Of a stretch of DNA of 64,000 nucleotides, positions 16,682-25,360 are shown piece after piece. Where the stretch lies: NCBI GenBank assembly GCA_017512145.1, contig JAFWHB010000032.1, forward strand, positions 211,513 through 275,512, given 5' to 3'. Each line of letters opens with the position of its first letter. The first letter of the stretch is position 1. Made by a program: the position numbers and the translations under genes. This DNA comes from Mogibacterium sp. Lineage in GTDB: Bacteria; Bacillota; Clostridia; Peptostreptococcales; Anaerovoracaceae. The notes beneath the pieces are model-generated. The model did not search any database, was not told where the DNA came from, and was given only the letters and a program-made list of their open reading frames with translations.

Positions 16682-18150
16682 TTTACAGTTTTAATTCTGA
16701 CTGCCAGAAGTACAGCTGCAGCTGCCATGATTCCCATCATCACATATACAAAATCTCCATAATATGGCAGTCCTGTCGGTGTCATCAGATCTCTGTGATT
16801 CCTGAAATTGATTGTTACAGTACCATCATTATCATCCGATGCATTCTGATCACGTCCAGGTACATTAGATACAGCATCAACTACCTCTGTTGCTGTCGAA
16901 AGTGCTGTATCACTGTGATTATTCGCTTTCTCCTTGAGAACCATGACCCAGGTATCCGGTTCTGTGGACTCTGAAGTAAATGAAGCGATGTGATCAGATG
17001 CAAGCTCTTCAACTGTGTAAGTTGCTGTGGCAGGAAGCGCGTTGAATACCATGACCTCATCATCCTTAAGCTTGATCATGAATGTCGCATTTCCATCTGA
17101 ATCAGAGGTGAATGTCTTCGCAGACAGATCTACAGTTCCTTTACCCCCTGCAATTGCAATAATGTCAGCGTCTGCACTTGTCTGATGCTTCACAGTCTTA
17201 TCCTGTGCATTGTCTGATGTAGTGTATGTTTTGTTCTTCTCAAGGCCAGTAATAGTAACCTTGTATTCAAATTCCTTGGTTATGTCTCCGAGGTTACCCG
17301 TTACATTGTTAGTTACAACAACATCATGAGTTGTCATATCATTGAAGAACTTATAGGCATCCAGCTTATCAGGTCCCTTAGGATTTCCTGTTTCAGGGTC
17401 TGTTCCCGGATCTGGATCTGACTTTCCGACTTTGGCGAAATTGTCATAATTGTTCTCTTTGGCTGCTGTCCCATTATTATCTGTAATGTTCTGGATATCA
17501 CTGAGATCAGCCTGGTAGTCAGATCCCATGCTGTCATTTCTGTATGAGGTTATGTCATGCACGTAAACTCCTGGAATCGTATTGCCATTATCATCTGTCT
17601 TATTGCATACATAGACGACAACGTAGTAGCTATTATGGTCATATGACATTCCCGGAATATTCTCAGGAACAGATTTGATCTCATTTAGCTTATAGACATA
17701 GTATCCGGCCTTAGTAAACTTGATCCTTACAGGTGTTACTCTAAGCTTTTCAGTGTCTGTATCTGCTTTACTGGTATTTGCCTGTCCGCTGAAGTTGCCT
17801 GTAACTATCTCTGCCCTAGTCTCGTCTGTCAGGATCACCTTCTGATGATCTGCAGCAGATGTGGCCGGCATAGGCATTTCTTCCTTCGGAATAATCTTTC
17901 CATTTGCAGATGCCTGAGCATTCGCGTTATCCCATGCTTTGACCGCTTCAAGTCCGAAATGAAAATCTGTAGCATCCGGGAACTTGCCGCTCTGTGAGAC
18001 AGTCAGAATCTTGCTCAGATAGATTGTTGCTGTATCCGAAGATTTGTCCTGAACCGGATCTTTGGCGCCGTTTGCCGCGGCATGTACCGGCAAAGGCATT
18101 AACATGAGCGCCATCAGCATCGCAGCTGCCGCTCTTAAATATTTCCTCAT
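16678..18150 (-). CDS. Major pilin, FctA/Spy0128 family, TPTG sorting motif
   Basis: A 490-residue exported pilin. A signal peptide is at residues 1-25 (MLMALMLMPLPVHA). The first FctA-like domain is at about 40-240 (IYLSKILTVSQSGKFPDATDF, then SYDHNSYYVVVYVCNK). The second is at about 270-430 (VVTNNVTGNLGDITKEFEYKV, then TVEELASDHIASFTS). The tail is MTPTGLPYYGD, hydrophobic helix, RIKTVK. The TPTG motif resembles the xVPTG motif of streptococcal Spy0128 rather than LPXTG. Such domains form Lys-Asn isopeptide bonds. First gene of the operon and coupled to the sortase, so the likely shaft subunit. Ribosome site GCGGAGGAATGCG. Confidence 0.88.
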   Translation of the reverse strand: MRKYLRAAAAMLMALMLMPLPVHAAANGAKDPVQDKSSDTATIYLSKILTVSQSGKFPDATDFHFGLEAVKAWDNANAQASANGKIIPKEEMPMPATSAADHQKVILTDETRAEIVTGNFSGQANTSKADTDTEKLRVTPVRIKFTKAGYYVYKLNEIKSVPENIPGMSYDHNSYYVVVYVCNKTDDNGNTIPGVYVHDITSYRNDSMGSDYQADLSDIQNITDNNGTAAKENNYDNFAKVGKSDPDPGTDPETGNPKGPDKLDAYKFFNDMTTHDVVVTNNVTGNLGDITKEFEYKVTITGLEKNKTYTTSDNAQDKTVKHQTSADADIIAIAGGKGTVDLSAKTFTSDSDGNATFMIKLKDDEVMVFNALPATATYTVEELASDHIASFTSESTEPDTWVMVLKEKANNHSDTALSTATEVVDAVSNVPGRDQNASDDNDGTVTINFRNHRDLMTPTGLPYYGDFVYVMMGIMAAAAVLLAVRIKTVK

Positions 18151-18185
18151 CGCATTCCTCCGCTATTATTTGTATAATGTGCTTT

Positions 18186-18209
18186 ATTCATTTATTCATT
18201 GATTCATAT
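18186..18209. repeat. Three tandem 8-bp near-repeats upstream of the major pilin gene
   Basis: ATTCATTT, ATTCATTG and ATTCATAT follow each other directly at 18186-18209, in the 61-nt gap between the DUF6382 gene and the major pilin. On the pilin strand a TATACA-like hexamer follows (about 18174-18169). Position suggests promoter or leader sequence for the sortase pilus operon. Slippage-type variation is possible but unproven. Confidence 0.4.
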
Positions 18210-18211
18210 GA

Positions 18212-18742
18212 TCAGCTGGCCGCACCGAGCATTCTGCTCTCCATCCTGAGGATGATTTTGTCAAGATACAGTACGGCTCTGTTCAGATCTGATGATTCTA
18301 TGTTCAGCCTGAACTGATCGAAAACCTCACGCTCCTCTCGTGAGCTGTCATTTCTTATTCTCTCCGCAAAGAGCATCAGCTTTCTTGCTCCGCCAAGCCT
18401 TTTGACATCCGGATAATACATAAGGCAAATAGAATCATCATCCATCCTCCCGGATGTATATATAAGCTCTGGTTCAAGAAGATAATTCTCAGGGCTTATC
18501 AGGAAGCTCCCTGCTTTCTCAAACAGCCCCGCTATAAACTTGAGTAGTATGAGCTTTTGATACAGGTCAAGTGATTTGACATCAAGCCGCATCAGATTGC
18601 CTGGCCGATATATGAATTTATATGTGTCCCTTTCTCTTACAATGCTCATTTTCATGAAGTACCGGCAATAATGATGTGTCAGAATCTCTTCAATGTATGC
18701 CGGTATTTTATATTCAGTTATCTCCTGACTTACATTGTTCAT
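18212..18742 (-). CDS. DUF6382-like protein of the Tad locus, no FHA domain
   Basis: A 176-residue soluble protein. The pattern of YKFIYRPGNLMRLDVKSL, then FLISPENYLLEPELIY and ICLMYYPDVKR fits the DUF6382 domain that, in many Clostridia, stands before an FHA domain in proteins encoded beside Tad genes. Here the FHA part is absent: the protein ends soon after (RMESRMLGAAS). Ribosome site GCGGAGGTTAAACA. Last gene of the Tad run, 3 nt after the TadE-like gene. Role unknown; a link to pilus control is likely from context. Confidence 0.65.
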   Translation of the reverse strand: MNNVSQEITEYKIPAYIEEILTHHYCRYFMKMSIVRERDTYKFIYRPGNLMRLDVKSLDLYQKLILLKFIAGLFEKAGSFLISPENYLLEPELIYTSGRMDDDSICLMYYPDVKRLGGARKLMLFAERIRNDSSREEREVFDQFRLNIESSDLNRAVLYLDKIILRMESRMLGAAS

Positions 18743-18745
18743 TGT

Positions 18746-19513
18746 TTAACCTCCGCATTTAGAGCAAGGTGTATATCCTCTCTCAAGCGCATCCCTGCGG
18801 TCCATTTCTATGTAATTTCTCTGTAGAGAAGCACACCCCGGCAAATGATATGATTCTCCTGCAGCCGGGAAGTAGTATATGAGAGCTCCGGCAGAAGCTT
18901 TCTTGCTGCCACATATCGGGCAAGGAGAATAGTTTGATCTTATTGATGACGTGAGAGCGGATGATCTTGATGCAGCAGTAAGAAAAGCGCATCCTTTGCT
19001 GTGATATCGCTCTCCACGCTTAGGGAATACAAATACAGGATCAGCGTCGCTGCCAGCCATTTCTCCGGCTGTCATTGGACCAATATCTCTTATTTTTCCT
19101 ACATAAGCTCTGGTCACAAACCCAAGATCATAGTCAGCCGCAGCCCTTATGCCAAGTGGATTAGGTGACTCCAGTCTCATTCTTACTGTCACTGCAATCA
19201 ATTCATCCTGTCCCCACCTTGAAACTCTGCAGCCAAGATCAGTTGTCTTCAGAGAAGCAATACGCGAATGATCGTCATCCAAGGCAGACTTGACCCTGTA
19301 TGCAGCAAGAGGCGAAGTATCTGTGATTATTGCCTCCGAGGCGCACTTCCGCAGTTCATTTGCTGTTATGAAAGTGCAATCTTCTATGCAGGCATACATG
19401 AGAATCACAGAACTCATTACAATTACAGCGATCAGGAATACCGGCAGAGTGATCGCAGCCTCGAGTATGTAGCTCCCTTTCTTGTTTCCGGCAAGTATTC
19501 TTAATTTATCCAT
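18746..19513 (-). CDS. TadE-like pseudopilin fused to two cysteine-cluster domains
   Basis: A 255-residue protein. ATG at 19513 follows TTGAGGACTGCT and overlaps the previous stop codon (TATGGATAA). The N-terminus is TadE-like: basic leader, GSYILEAAITLPVFL, then a hydrophobic helix (about residues 10-45). From about residue 160 come two related units, each FP..G..YH...CA.L followed by Y.PCP.C or YTPC.KC: first YHSKGCAFL with SPCPICG, second YHLPGCASL with YTPCSKCGG. Each unit offers one His and three Cys, like the Ada-type metal-binding motif seen at the end of several exported nucleases. Minor pilin role is inferred; the metal sites may stabilise or sense. Confidence 0.8.
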   Translation of the reverse strand: MDKLRILAGNKKGSYILEAAITLPVFLIAVIVMSSVILMYACIEDCTFITANELRKCASEAIITDTSPLAAYRVKSALDDDHSRIASLKTTDLGCRVSRWGQDELIAVTVRMRLESPNPLGIRAAADYDLGFVTRAYVGKIRDIGPMTAGEMAGSDADPVFVFPKRGERYHSKGCAFLTAASRSSALTSSIRSNYSPCPICGSKKASAGALIYYFPAAGESYHLPGCASLQRNYIEMDRRDALERGYTPCSKCGG

Positions 19514-20843
19514 AGCAGTCCTCAAAGCTGTGATCACGCCCTTCTGCCCTGATCGTGTACCTTACCCCTGTGTAATACTCCATAAGATTAAAATCTCTGT
19601 AGTATCTGTATTTCATGTTGATCTGCACGAGATCCATGATCCTCAGTACCCTTACATCTTCTCTGACAGCCATTATCATGAGCATAAGATATTCATCATA
19701 ATTAAGGCCTTCCCTGATAACAGCGGCTGCATTGCCAGCGCCTCCGAGATTTGTGATTTCTCCTATGTTCTCATCAAGATGTGCTTTGGATTCATCATCC
19801 AGCTTGCTGCGCACCTTATCACTGCTCAGTACCATATCCAGTCCAGTTTTCCACTGGGCAGGTGTCTTGAGAACAGGCACCCTTTCGTTACCATATAGGT
19901 CACTTATATCTGATTCTGTCTCTATTGCAGCCCATGCTTCGGCGATAAGCAGCTGTGTCGCTACTCCAAGTGGCCCGGGAGTTATCAGTTCCGCCGCAGC
20001 AGCAATCAGCTGTATTTTCTCCGGATCGTTGTAGAGAGCTGCCAGATTAAGAGCATTTCTTATTACGAAGAGCCTCTTCCTGCATGAGCTTAAGTTCTCT
20101 TTATCAGAGGGACTTCCCTTGATGATGTATTCCCATTCATTACGCAGATATGACTTGGCATTATCTGGCGTAGTTACGTTATTTCCAAAGAATCGCCAGA
20201 TAAATGCTGCATCAAGTCCTGTCCCTGCAAATGCTGATTTAATGCCATCTGAGTTCTTAAGCTCCTTAGCTTTTTCGATCAGTCCATCATTGCTTATAGA
20301 GCCGGAAGCTCCGGTCGACGGAAGTGTGTCGAGGACAACAGGATTGCCGATAATGGCATCATTTAATTCTCCGGCACTGCCGTCCACTTCTGTTGGTTCA
20401 GCTCTCCTGTGTCTCGCTGCTCCTCCGATCACCGACTCAATGGCATTTCCTGCAAAGCTTTGTCTCATAGCCTTCCGGAAGTTATCAGGGTCCCCAAGTT
20501 CATATCCAGTCAGCTCAGCAGAAGTCTCCTTATAATGGGCATCCAGTCTTCCGGCTGCAGAGTATTCAAGATAAGCATCGATCTTATCAGCGACTTCGGC
20601 GTCGCTTCCGAAGTAAGCCATGATGCCATAGTCATCCAGAAGATGTCTGTCGTATTCCGACAGAATAGCTTTGGTCCATATGGTTCCGAAGGTCTCAGCC
20701 TGGCTTCCTATGACCATCTTTCTTGCAACACCTATCGTCATTGCAATGCAAATAGCGAAGGCCACAAAAGCCATAGCCAGCATCACTGAAGATGATCCTC
20801 TCCTATTCCTGATGTCTTCTGCCTTACCCGCCAAATACCTCAC
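19506..20843 (-). CDS. DUF5702 family protein of the Tad locus
   Basis: A 445-residue protein with an N-terminal transmembrane segment in a TadE/TadG-like setting (RGSSSVMLAMAFVAFAICIAMTIG, about 15-40) followed by DRHLLDDYGIMAYFG. That pattern is typical of DUF5702 proteins in clostridial Tad clusters. The rest is a large predicted extracytoplasmic part ending in MKYRYYRDFNLMEYYTGVRYTI. The start is GTG, inside the end of the TadE gene upstream (20-nt overlap). Presumed pseudopilin-like or assembly component; no enzymatic motif is visible. Confidence 0.78.
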   Translation of the reverse strand: MRYLAGKAEDIRNRRGSSSVMLAMAFVAFAICIAMTIGVARKMVIGSQAETFGTIWTKAILSEYDRHLLDDYGIMAYFGSDAEVADKIDAYLEYSAAGRLDAHYKETSAELTGYELGDPDNFRKAMRQSFAGNAIESVIGGAARHRRAEPTEVDGSAGELNDAIIGNPVVLDTLPSTGASGSISNDGLIEKAKELKNSDGIKSAFAGTGLDAAFIWRFFGNNVTTPDNAKSYLRNEWEYIIKGSPSDKENLSSCRKRLFVIRNALNLAALYNDPEKIQLIAAAAELITPGPLGVATQLLIAEAWAAIETESDISDLYGNERVPVLKTPAQWKTGLDMVLSSDKVRSKLDDESKAHLDENIGEITNLGGAGNAAAVIREGLNYDEYLMLMIMAVREDVRVLRIMDLVQINMKYRYYRDFNLMEYYTGVRYTIRAEGRDHSFEDCYG

Positions 20844-21174
20844 TTGCTCTCACCATAAGATCTTCATTGAACATATACGCTCTTACATCAATTCTTTTAC
20901 TGACTGTCTTCTTTAATATTCCGCCTCTCAGGAGCAGTACTTCTCTGCTGTTTATATATGTCTTCCCAACTGCTCCTCTGTAGCTCCTGATATACTCAAG
21001 AGCCTTCATGTGTTCGCAGATGCCGGTATCCAGTATCTCAAGATAGAATGTGAACATTCTCACCAGGAGCATCACAGTCAGTATTACTATCGGAAGCGAG
21101 ATCGCCGCTTCTACCATCTGTGATCCCCTCTTGCTCCTTATGAGACGGCCAAAGTCATCAGAAGTTCGCCGCAT
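20824..21174 (-). CDS. TadE-like pseudopilin
   Basis: A 116-residue protein with the TadE signature: basic leader, RGSQMVEAAISLPIVILTVMLLV (about 17-40) with Glu five residues after the processing region, then a short beta-rich tail. Acts as a minor pilin of the Tad apparatus. The ATG at 21174 lies within the end of the Flp pilin gene (17-nt overlap), so translation is coupled. Confidence 0.82.
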   Translation of the reverse strand: MRRTSDDFGRLIRSKRGSQMVEAAISLPIVILTVMLLVRMFTFYLEILDTGICEHMKALEYIRSYRGAVGKTYINSREVLLLRGGILKKTVSKRIDVRAYMFNEDLMVRASEVFGG

Positions 21175-21340
21175 CAAGGTTACCGAATATCCTGTTGACG
21201 AAATCTATGATGGAAGTCTTGAAAATAATACCTACAGCAACAGCTATAGCTATCAGTATGGCTACCTGTACAAGTTCCATCCCTTTCTTGTTCCTTATTC
21301 CGTATCTTAAGCAATTAACAGCATTTATAAGCTTGCTCAT
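21158..21340 (-). CDS. Flp-type major pilin (type IVb/IVc)
   Basis: A 60-residue prepilin. A short basic leader ends at KKG, followed by MELVQVAILIAIAVAVGIIF, the hydrophobic assembly helix with Glu at position +2 (glycine cleavage, then M-E). The tail is short (VNRIFGNLDAANF), as in Flp1 pilins. ATG at 21340 is chosen because GGGAGG lies 8 nt upstream; an in-frame GTG overlaps that site. No prepilin peptidase gene is in the window. Confidence 0.88.
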   Translation of the reverse strand: MSKLINAVNCLRYGIRNKKGMELVQVAILIAIAVAVGIIFKTSIIDFVNRIFGNLDAANF

Positions 21341-21366
21341 CTTGTCCACCTCCCTTTATCCGGCAC

Positions 21367-22377
21367 CTACATATTCATAAGTGCAGGTGCCATAGTAATA
21401 ACTATCAATATGATCAGAAGAAGGCCCAGCGGCCAGGCCATCTTGGTATCAATCATTTTGCCTCTCTCTCTTGCAACTATCTTCCTGTCCTCCCAGAGAT
21501 ATTTGCTCTCTCGTTCAAGGTCTTCTGCAACATCACTTCCCCTTCGTTCATTCTCAGTCAGGATTGCTGCGATCCTCACAAGCTCCTTGACATTATGTCT
21601 GGACGCAAGTTCATTTATCAGAGTCGCAGTACTTATTCTGCGGTCTGTATCGGATGTATAGATATCTGCAAGTTCCCTCTCAAAACCGTCAAGATCTTCT
21701 TTTCCGTAGCTTTCATAGCCTCTGCATATCTTCTCAAAGGCATCACTCAGTATCATTCCCGCATTCATCATGAGGAAAAGCTGATTGCAGAATCTCGGAA
21801 GACCCCGCATCACAGTCTCTCTGTCGGCAGCCTCTTCATCCTTATCCGACTTCATCCCGGAGAAGATAACAGCGATCACAAGGGCGAAATACATTACCGG
21901 TATTGCTGCAAGGCCTGATCTGTCGTCCTGCTTTCTGGGCATCCAGATGACCGGCGTCCCATCCCGCAGGCTTGTTGGCAGCTCGATTTCTTTCTCGTCA
22001 GAGAACTCAATATCAGTGATGATACTGTCGATCTCAGCCTCTATCTCTGCTCTCCTCCTGTCAGCACTTCCCGCATCAGAGGACACAGATTTATTCTCTC
22101 CGGCTCCCCTGACAGACAGCGTAAGATCTCTTTCGAGTTCTTCACCCTGCTCGAGTATCTTAAGTGTGATGTCATACTGCTCTGTTGCAGTGATATCATG
22201 ACGCCGTATAGCAATCGCGTTACCTCCGGAATCAGTTACAAGGCTTCCTCTTGCCTCAGGTCCCTTGATAACTATCACAAGTATCAGAAGGGCTGCGCCG
22301 AGAGTTATCGCATAGAGCCTTCTGGCTATGACCTTGTCAGTAAATATTGAGGATAATTTGTCTACAGCTTTCTTCAT
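21367..22377 (-). CDS. tadC: Tad secretion inner-membrane protein TadC
   Basis: A 336-residue type II secretion F-domain protein. Transmembrane segments are near 20-40 (LYAITLGAALLILVIVI), about 155-175 and the C-terminus (WPLGLLLIILIVITMAPALM). The F-domain core includes LPRFCNQLFLMMNAGMILSDAFEKI. An extracytoplasmic acidic loop (about 45-150) is longer than usual. It pairs with TadB to form the platform on which the pilus is built. It starts 6 nt after tadB with little of a ribosome site (TTAGGA next to ATG), indicating coupling. Confidence 0.85.
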   Translation of the reverse strand: MKKAVDKLSSIFTDKVIARRLYAITLGAALLILVIVIKGPEARGSLVTDSGGNAIAIRRHDITATEQYDITLKILEQGEELERDLTLSVRGAGENKSVSSDAGSADRRRAEIEAEIDSIITDIEFSDEKEIELPTSLRDGTPVIWMPRKQDDRSGLAAIPVMYFALVIAVIFSGMKSDKDEEAADRETVMRGLPRFCNQLFLMMNAGMILSDAFEKICRGYESYGKEDLDGFERELADIYTSDTDRRISTATLINELASRHNVKELVRIAAILTENERRGSDVAEDLERESKYLWEDRKIVARERGKMIDTKMAWPLGLLLIILIVITMAPALMNM

Positions 22378-22383
22378 TCCTAA

Positions 22384-23127
22384 TCAGATATCTATCTTCA
22401 CGATCTTCTGGATCATCACATATATCCCCGCAGCACTGGCGATGACGCATGTCATGATCACTCTTCCTCCCATGGTTTCATAGAGAGGCGCAATATAATC
22501 CGGAGCGCACATGTTAAGGAACAGGATCACCACAACAGGCATAATGAAAATAATGAGTCCCTCGCTCTTCTTACGTCTTATCAGCTCCTCCACTTCACGC
22601 TCGATCGTCATCTTATCGATAATGACATCTGCAGCTTTGCCAAGGGCTGTTATGAGATTTGCCCCTGTAGTCTTGCAGATCGAGTAAACAGAGACAAAGT
22701 CATGCACATCTTCCATTCCGCTGGCAGATGCAAGGTCTGTAAGTACCGCAAGGTCATTCTCACTTCCGACATGCATTCTCTCGTAAGCAATGTCCAGTTC
22801 ATGTGCCAGTACGGATTCTTTACCATGTATCCGTCTAAGAGGCTCAATGGATTCCCCAATTGCATCTTTCATCGATCTTCCTGCACCGATAGCCGTTGAC
22901 AGCATGAAGAGAAAATCCCTGAATTCATCCATGTATCTGTGTCTTCTTCTCTCGCACAGGATCTCCGAGACAAATCTTCTTGTCCAGGGCAGCAGAGGTA
23001 TTGCAATAACCGCAAAGAAAAGATTTCTGTACATCAGATACGATATGACCAGAGCCAGGATCACCGTTCCTGTAGCAGTGGCAGCTTCCTCCTGCTTGTT
23101 TAGTCTGTAAGTCTTCATGTCAGTCAT
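22384..23127 (-). CDS. tadB: Tad secretion inner-membrane protein TadB
   Basis: A 247-residue type II secretion F-domain protein. Two N-terminal hydrophobic stretches (about 17-48), a cytoplasmic F-domain (FLFMLSTAIGAGRSMKDAIGES, then TDLASASGMEDVHDFVSVYSICKTTGANL) and two C-terminal helices. The ILxxR-like core motifs agree with TadB. Overlaps the end of tadA by 8 nt. Confidence 0.86.
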   Translation of the reverse strand: MTDMKTYRLNKQEEAATATGTVILALVISYLMYRNLFFAVIAIPLLPWTRRFVSEILCERRRHRYMDEFRDFLFMLSTAIGAGRSMKDAIGESIEPLRRIHGKESVLAHELDIAYERMHVGSENDLAVLTDLASASGMEDVHDFVSVYSICKTTGANLITALGKAADVIIDKMTIEREVEELIRRKKSEGLIIFIMPVVVILFLNMCAPDYIAPLYETMGGRVIMTCVIASAAGIYVMIQKIVKIDI

Positions 23128-24382
23128 TTCTGAGGTTTCCTCTCAATCTCCCGTCCAGGCCGCATCTTATGAGCCGTTCTCTGTCCATAAGTGGATTACC
23201 TGTAGGTGCGAGTCTGCCATCAGTTCCCTCTCTGTACAGATAGTTCAGGCTATATTCATTGCCATCTGATCCGGTCAGCTCTGCAATCTCGTTAACTTTT
23301 CTTGAGCCACCGGCATCTCTTCTAAGATGTACAAAGATATCGACTGCATTTGCGATCTGACTCCTGACCGAACTTACAGACACCTGAGAATCTGTCAGAT
23401 ACATAGTCTCAAGTCTGTTAAGCATTCCTCTTATCGAGTTGCCGTGACCAGTCGACATGCTCCCGTCGTGCCCGGTATTCATTGCCTGGATCATATCTAC
23501 TACCTCCCGGCCTCTTACCTCTCCGACGATGATCCTGTCCGGCCTCATTCTCAGGCTTGTCCTTATCAGCCTCTCCATCGTTATCTCTCCCTTGCCGGCT
23601 GAATTCGCAGTCCTGCACTCCATGTGGACCTTGTTCCTGATATGGGTGATCATAAGTTCCGCTGAATCCTCTATGATGATCACTCTCTCGCCAGGGTCTA
23701 TAGCAGCAGTCAGTGCATTCAGGAAAGTCGTCTTTCCGGAGGAAGTTCCGCCGCTTATGAAGATGTTGTATCCGCTTCTTACAAGTGCCGAGAGGTCTTC
23801 GGCACATTCTCTTGTGAGGCTCCCGTTGCTAATAAGGTCTTCAAGCTCTATCGGTTTCTCTCTGAACTTACGTATTGTGAGTATCGGGCCATTCAAAGCA
23901 ACAGTAGTAAGGACTCCATTGACTCGGTAACCACTTGGGAGTCTCGCATCTACGATAGGATTTGCTTCGTTGATCTCCCTGTGAACATCCGACGCGAACA
24001 TTCTTATGATTTCCTCTAGCTCCTCTGTAGATGTGAAAGCATCATCTACCTGCACAAGCTGCCTGTTCCTTTCTATGAAGATCATATTGGGTCCGTTGAC
24101 CATGATCTCATTGACTGCAGGATCTTCAAGCAGTCCTCCAAGTATGCCGTATCTGCAGGCAACTCTCTCCGAAACAGAATTGATGATGTCCGTGATCTCG
24201 CTTATCTTCGCATCGAGAGCCAGGTTGCTGTCAAAGAATGCATCTTCGGCCATGCTCCTTATCTCATGCTCTGTAGGCTTCTCTTCACTCTCTGTGACCC
24301 ACCGCCTGAGATTTCTGACCATCTGATCTATCTCAGATGAGTACCTGATTACTGTTTCTTTCCTGGTCGTTCTTGTCTTCAT
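23120..24382 (-). CDS. tadA: Tad/Flp pilus assembly ATPase TadA (CpaF family)
   Basis: A 420-residue secretion ATPase that powers pilin assembly. Motifs: VNEIMVNGPNMIFIERNRQL, Walker A FISGGTSSGKTTFLNAL, the Asp box RVIIIEDSAELMI, Walker B RPDRIIVGEVRG, and the His box MNTGHDGSMSTGHGNS. ATG at 24382 follows AGGAGGCTCT; a longer reading upstream lacks a ribosome site. It starts inside the end of the TadZ gene (50-nt overlap). Confidence 0.94.
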   Translation of the reverse strand: MKTRTTRKETVIRYSSEIDQMVRNLRRWVTESEEKPTEHEIRSMAEDAFFDSNLALDAKISEITDIINSVSERVACRYGILGGLLEDPAVNEIMVNGPNMIFIERNRQLVQVDDAFTSTEELEEIIRMFASDVHREINEANPIVDARLPSGYRVNGVLTTVALNGPILTIRKFREKPIELEDLISNGSLTRECAEDLSALVRSGYNIFISGGTSSGKTTFLNALTAAIDPGERVIIIEDSAELMITHIRNKVHMECRTANSAGKGEITMERLIRTSLRMRPDRIIVGEVRGREVVDMIQAMNTGHDGSMSTGHGNSIRGMLNRLETMYLTDSQVSVSSVRSQIANAVDIFVHLRRDAGGSRKVNEIAELTGSDGNEYSLNYLYREGTDGRLAPTGNPLMDRERLIRCGLDGRLRGNLRND

Positions 24383-25295
24383 AGAGCCTCCTGACATATT
24401 CATCGATTTCGAGAGTAAGGTCTGAATCAGGCGAATATCTGATACTCTCAAGTCTCAGAACGGCTTCACTTCCGATGATCTTCTCCATGTTGGGGATCCT
24501 TCTTCCGCTGCCTACGAAGAGAATGTTGTCAGCGCGGGTACAGATTTCTATGTTCTCTCTTCTGTAGCATGAGCCGATATCAAGTATGACAGTGTCAAAT
24601 CTCGCACCCATAGTCCTTATGAGCCCTGCAAGGTAGTCGCCTGAAAGACCGGATACAGGATTAAGACCCGGAGGCAGCATCAGATAGCTGATACCGTATG
24701 TGTCTCTGTAGACAAAGCTTTCAGATGGGAAGTCTCGTCCTTCCTCAATGAGATACATGAGTCGTTTGAACCAGCCCTTGCCTTCACCGGCATTCTCGGC
24801 ATAATCATTGATATAACCGAGCGGGATTATCAGTACTGATCCGCCGTGTCTGTATATGATCTGCCGGGCAAGTTCCCGGCACCTGTCTGAATTCACAAGA
24901 TCAGACTCCCCTGTAACTGCAATTGTTCTTGAATATGACGCAAGTCCTCCCGGATCGCCCGTCCAATTATGATAAATCAGGGTAAGTTCTGACATTATGC
25001 TGCTCAGGCAGCTGTATTTGAATATCGTATGTATATCAGCATGGTCCGGATCAGTTAGCTTGTCCTGCGGCTTGCAAGTGCTCCTGACTCCTGTCAGGAA
25101 CAGCGTTCTTCCTGCGATCTTCTTCAGCACTTCATCATCGATCTCTTCCGGCCTGATATCTGTAAGAATGACGGAATTGCCGTCCTTGGATGCATTGCCT
25201 TCGATCTCCAGGAATATATCTCTCTCCGAGCTCGCTATCGATTTGATCATGGCATCTCTGTATTCTGTATCCCGCATCAGCATCTGAACTCTCAT
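24333..25295 (-). CDS. TadZ/CpaE-like localisation protein, degenerate MinD-type ATPase
   Basis: A 320-residue protein, first gene of the Tad run. ATG at 25295 follows AAGGAGGAAGCA. The C-terminal half has a MinD-like fold pattern (FDTVILDIGSCYRRENIEIC, then DNILFVGSGRRIPNMEKI), and the N-terminal half a receiver-like segment (ILTDIRPEEIDDEVL). The GKGG Walker A of active MinD proteins is not present. TadZ/CpaE proteins place the pilus machine at a site in the cell. Naming rests on position plus the partial fold signature. Confidence 0.72.
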   Translation of the reverse strand: MRVQMLMRDTEYRDAMIKSIASSERDIFLEIEGNASKDGNSVILTDIRPEEIDDEVLKKIAGRTLFLTGVRSTCKPQDKLTDPDHADIHTIFKYSCLSSIMSELTLIYHNWTGDPGGLASYSRTIAVTGESDLVNSDRCRELARQIIYRHGGSVLIIPLGYINDYAENAGEGKGWFKRLMYLIEEGRDFPSESFVYRDTYGISYLMLPPGLNPVSGLSGDYLAGLIRTMGARFDTVILDIGSCYRRENIEICTRADNILFVGSGRRIPNMEKIIGSEAVLRLESIRYSPDSDLTLEIDEYVRRLYEDKNDQERNSNQVLI

Positions 25296-25360
25296 TGCTT
25301 CCTCCTTGCATCGCAATATACTCGCTTTGTTAGGCCATTTCAGCACACATTTTTGCATCA

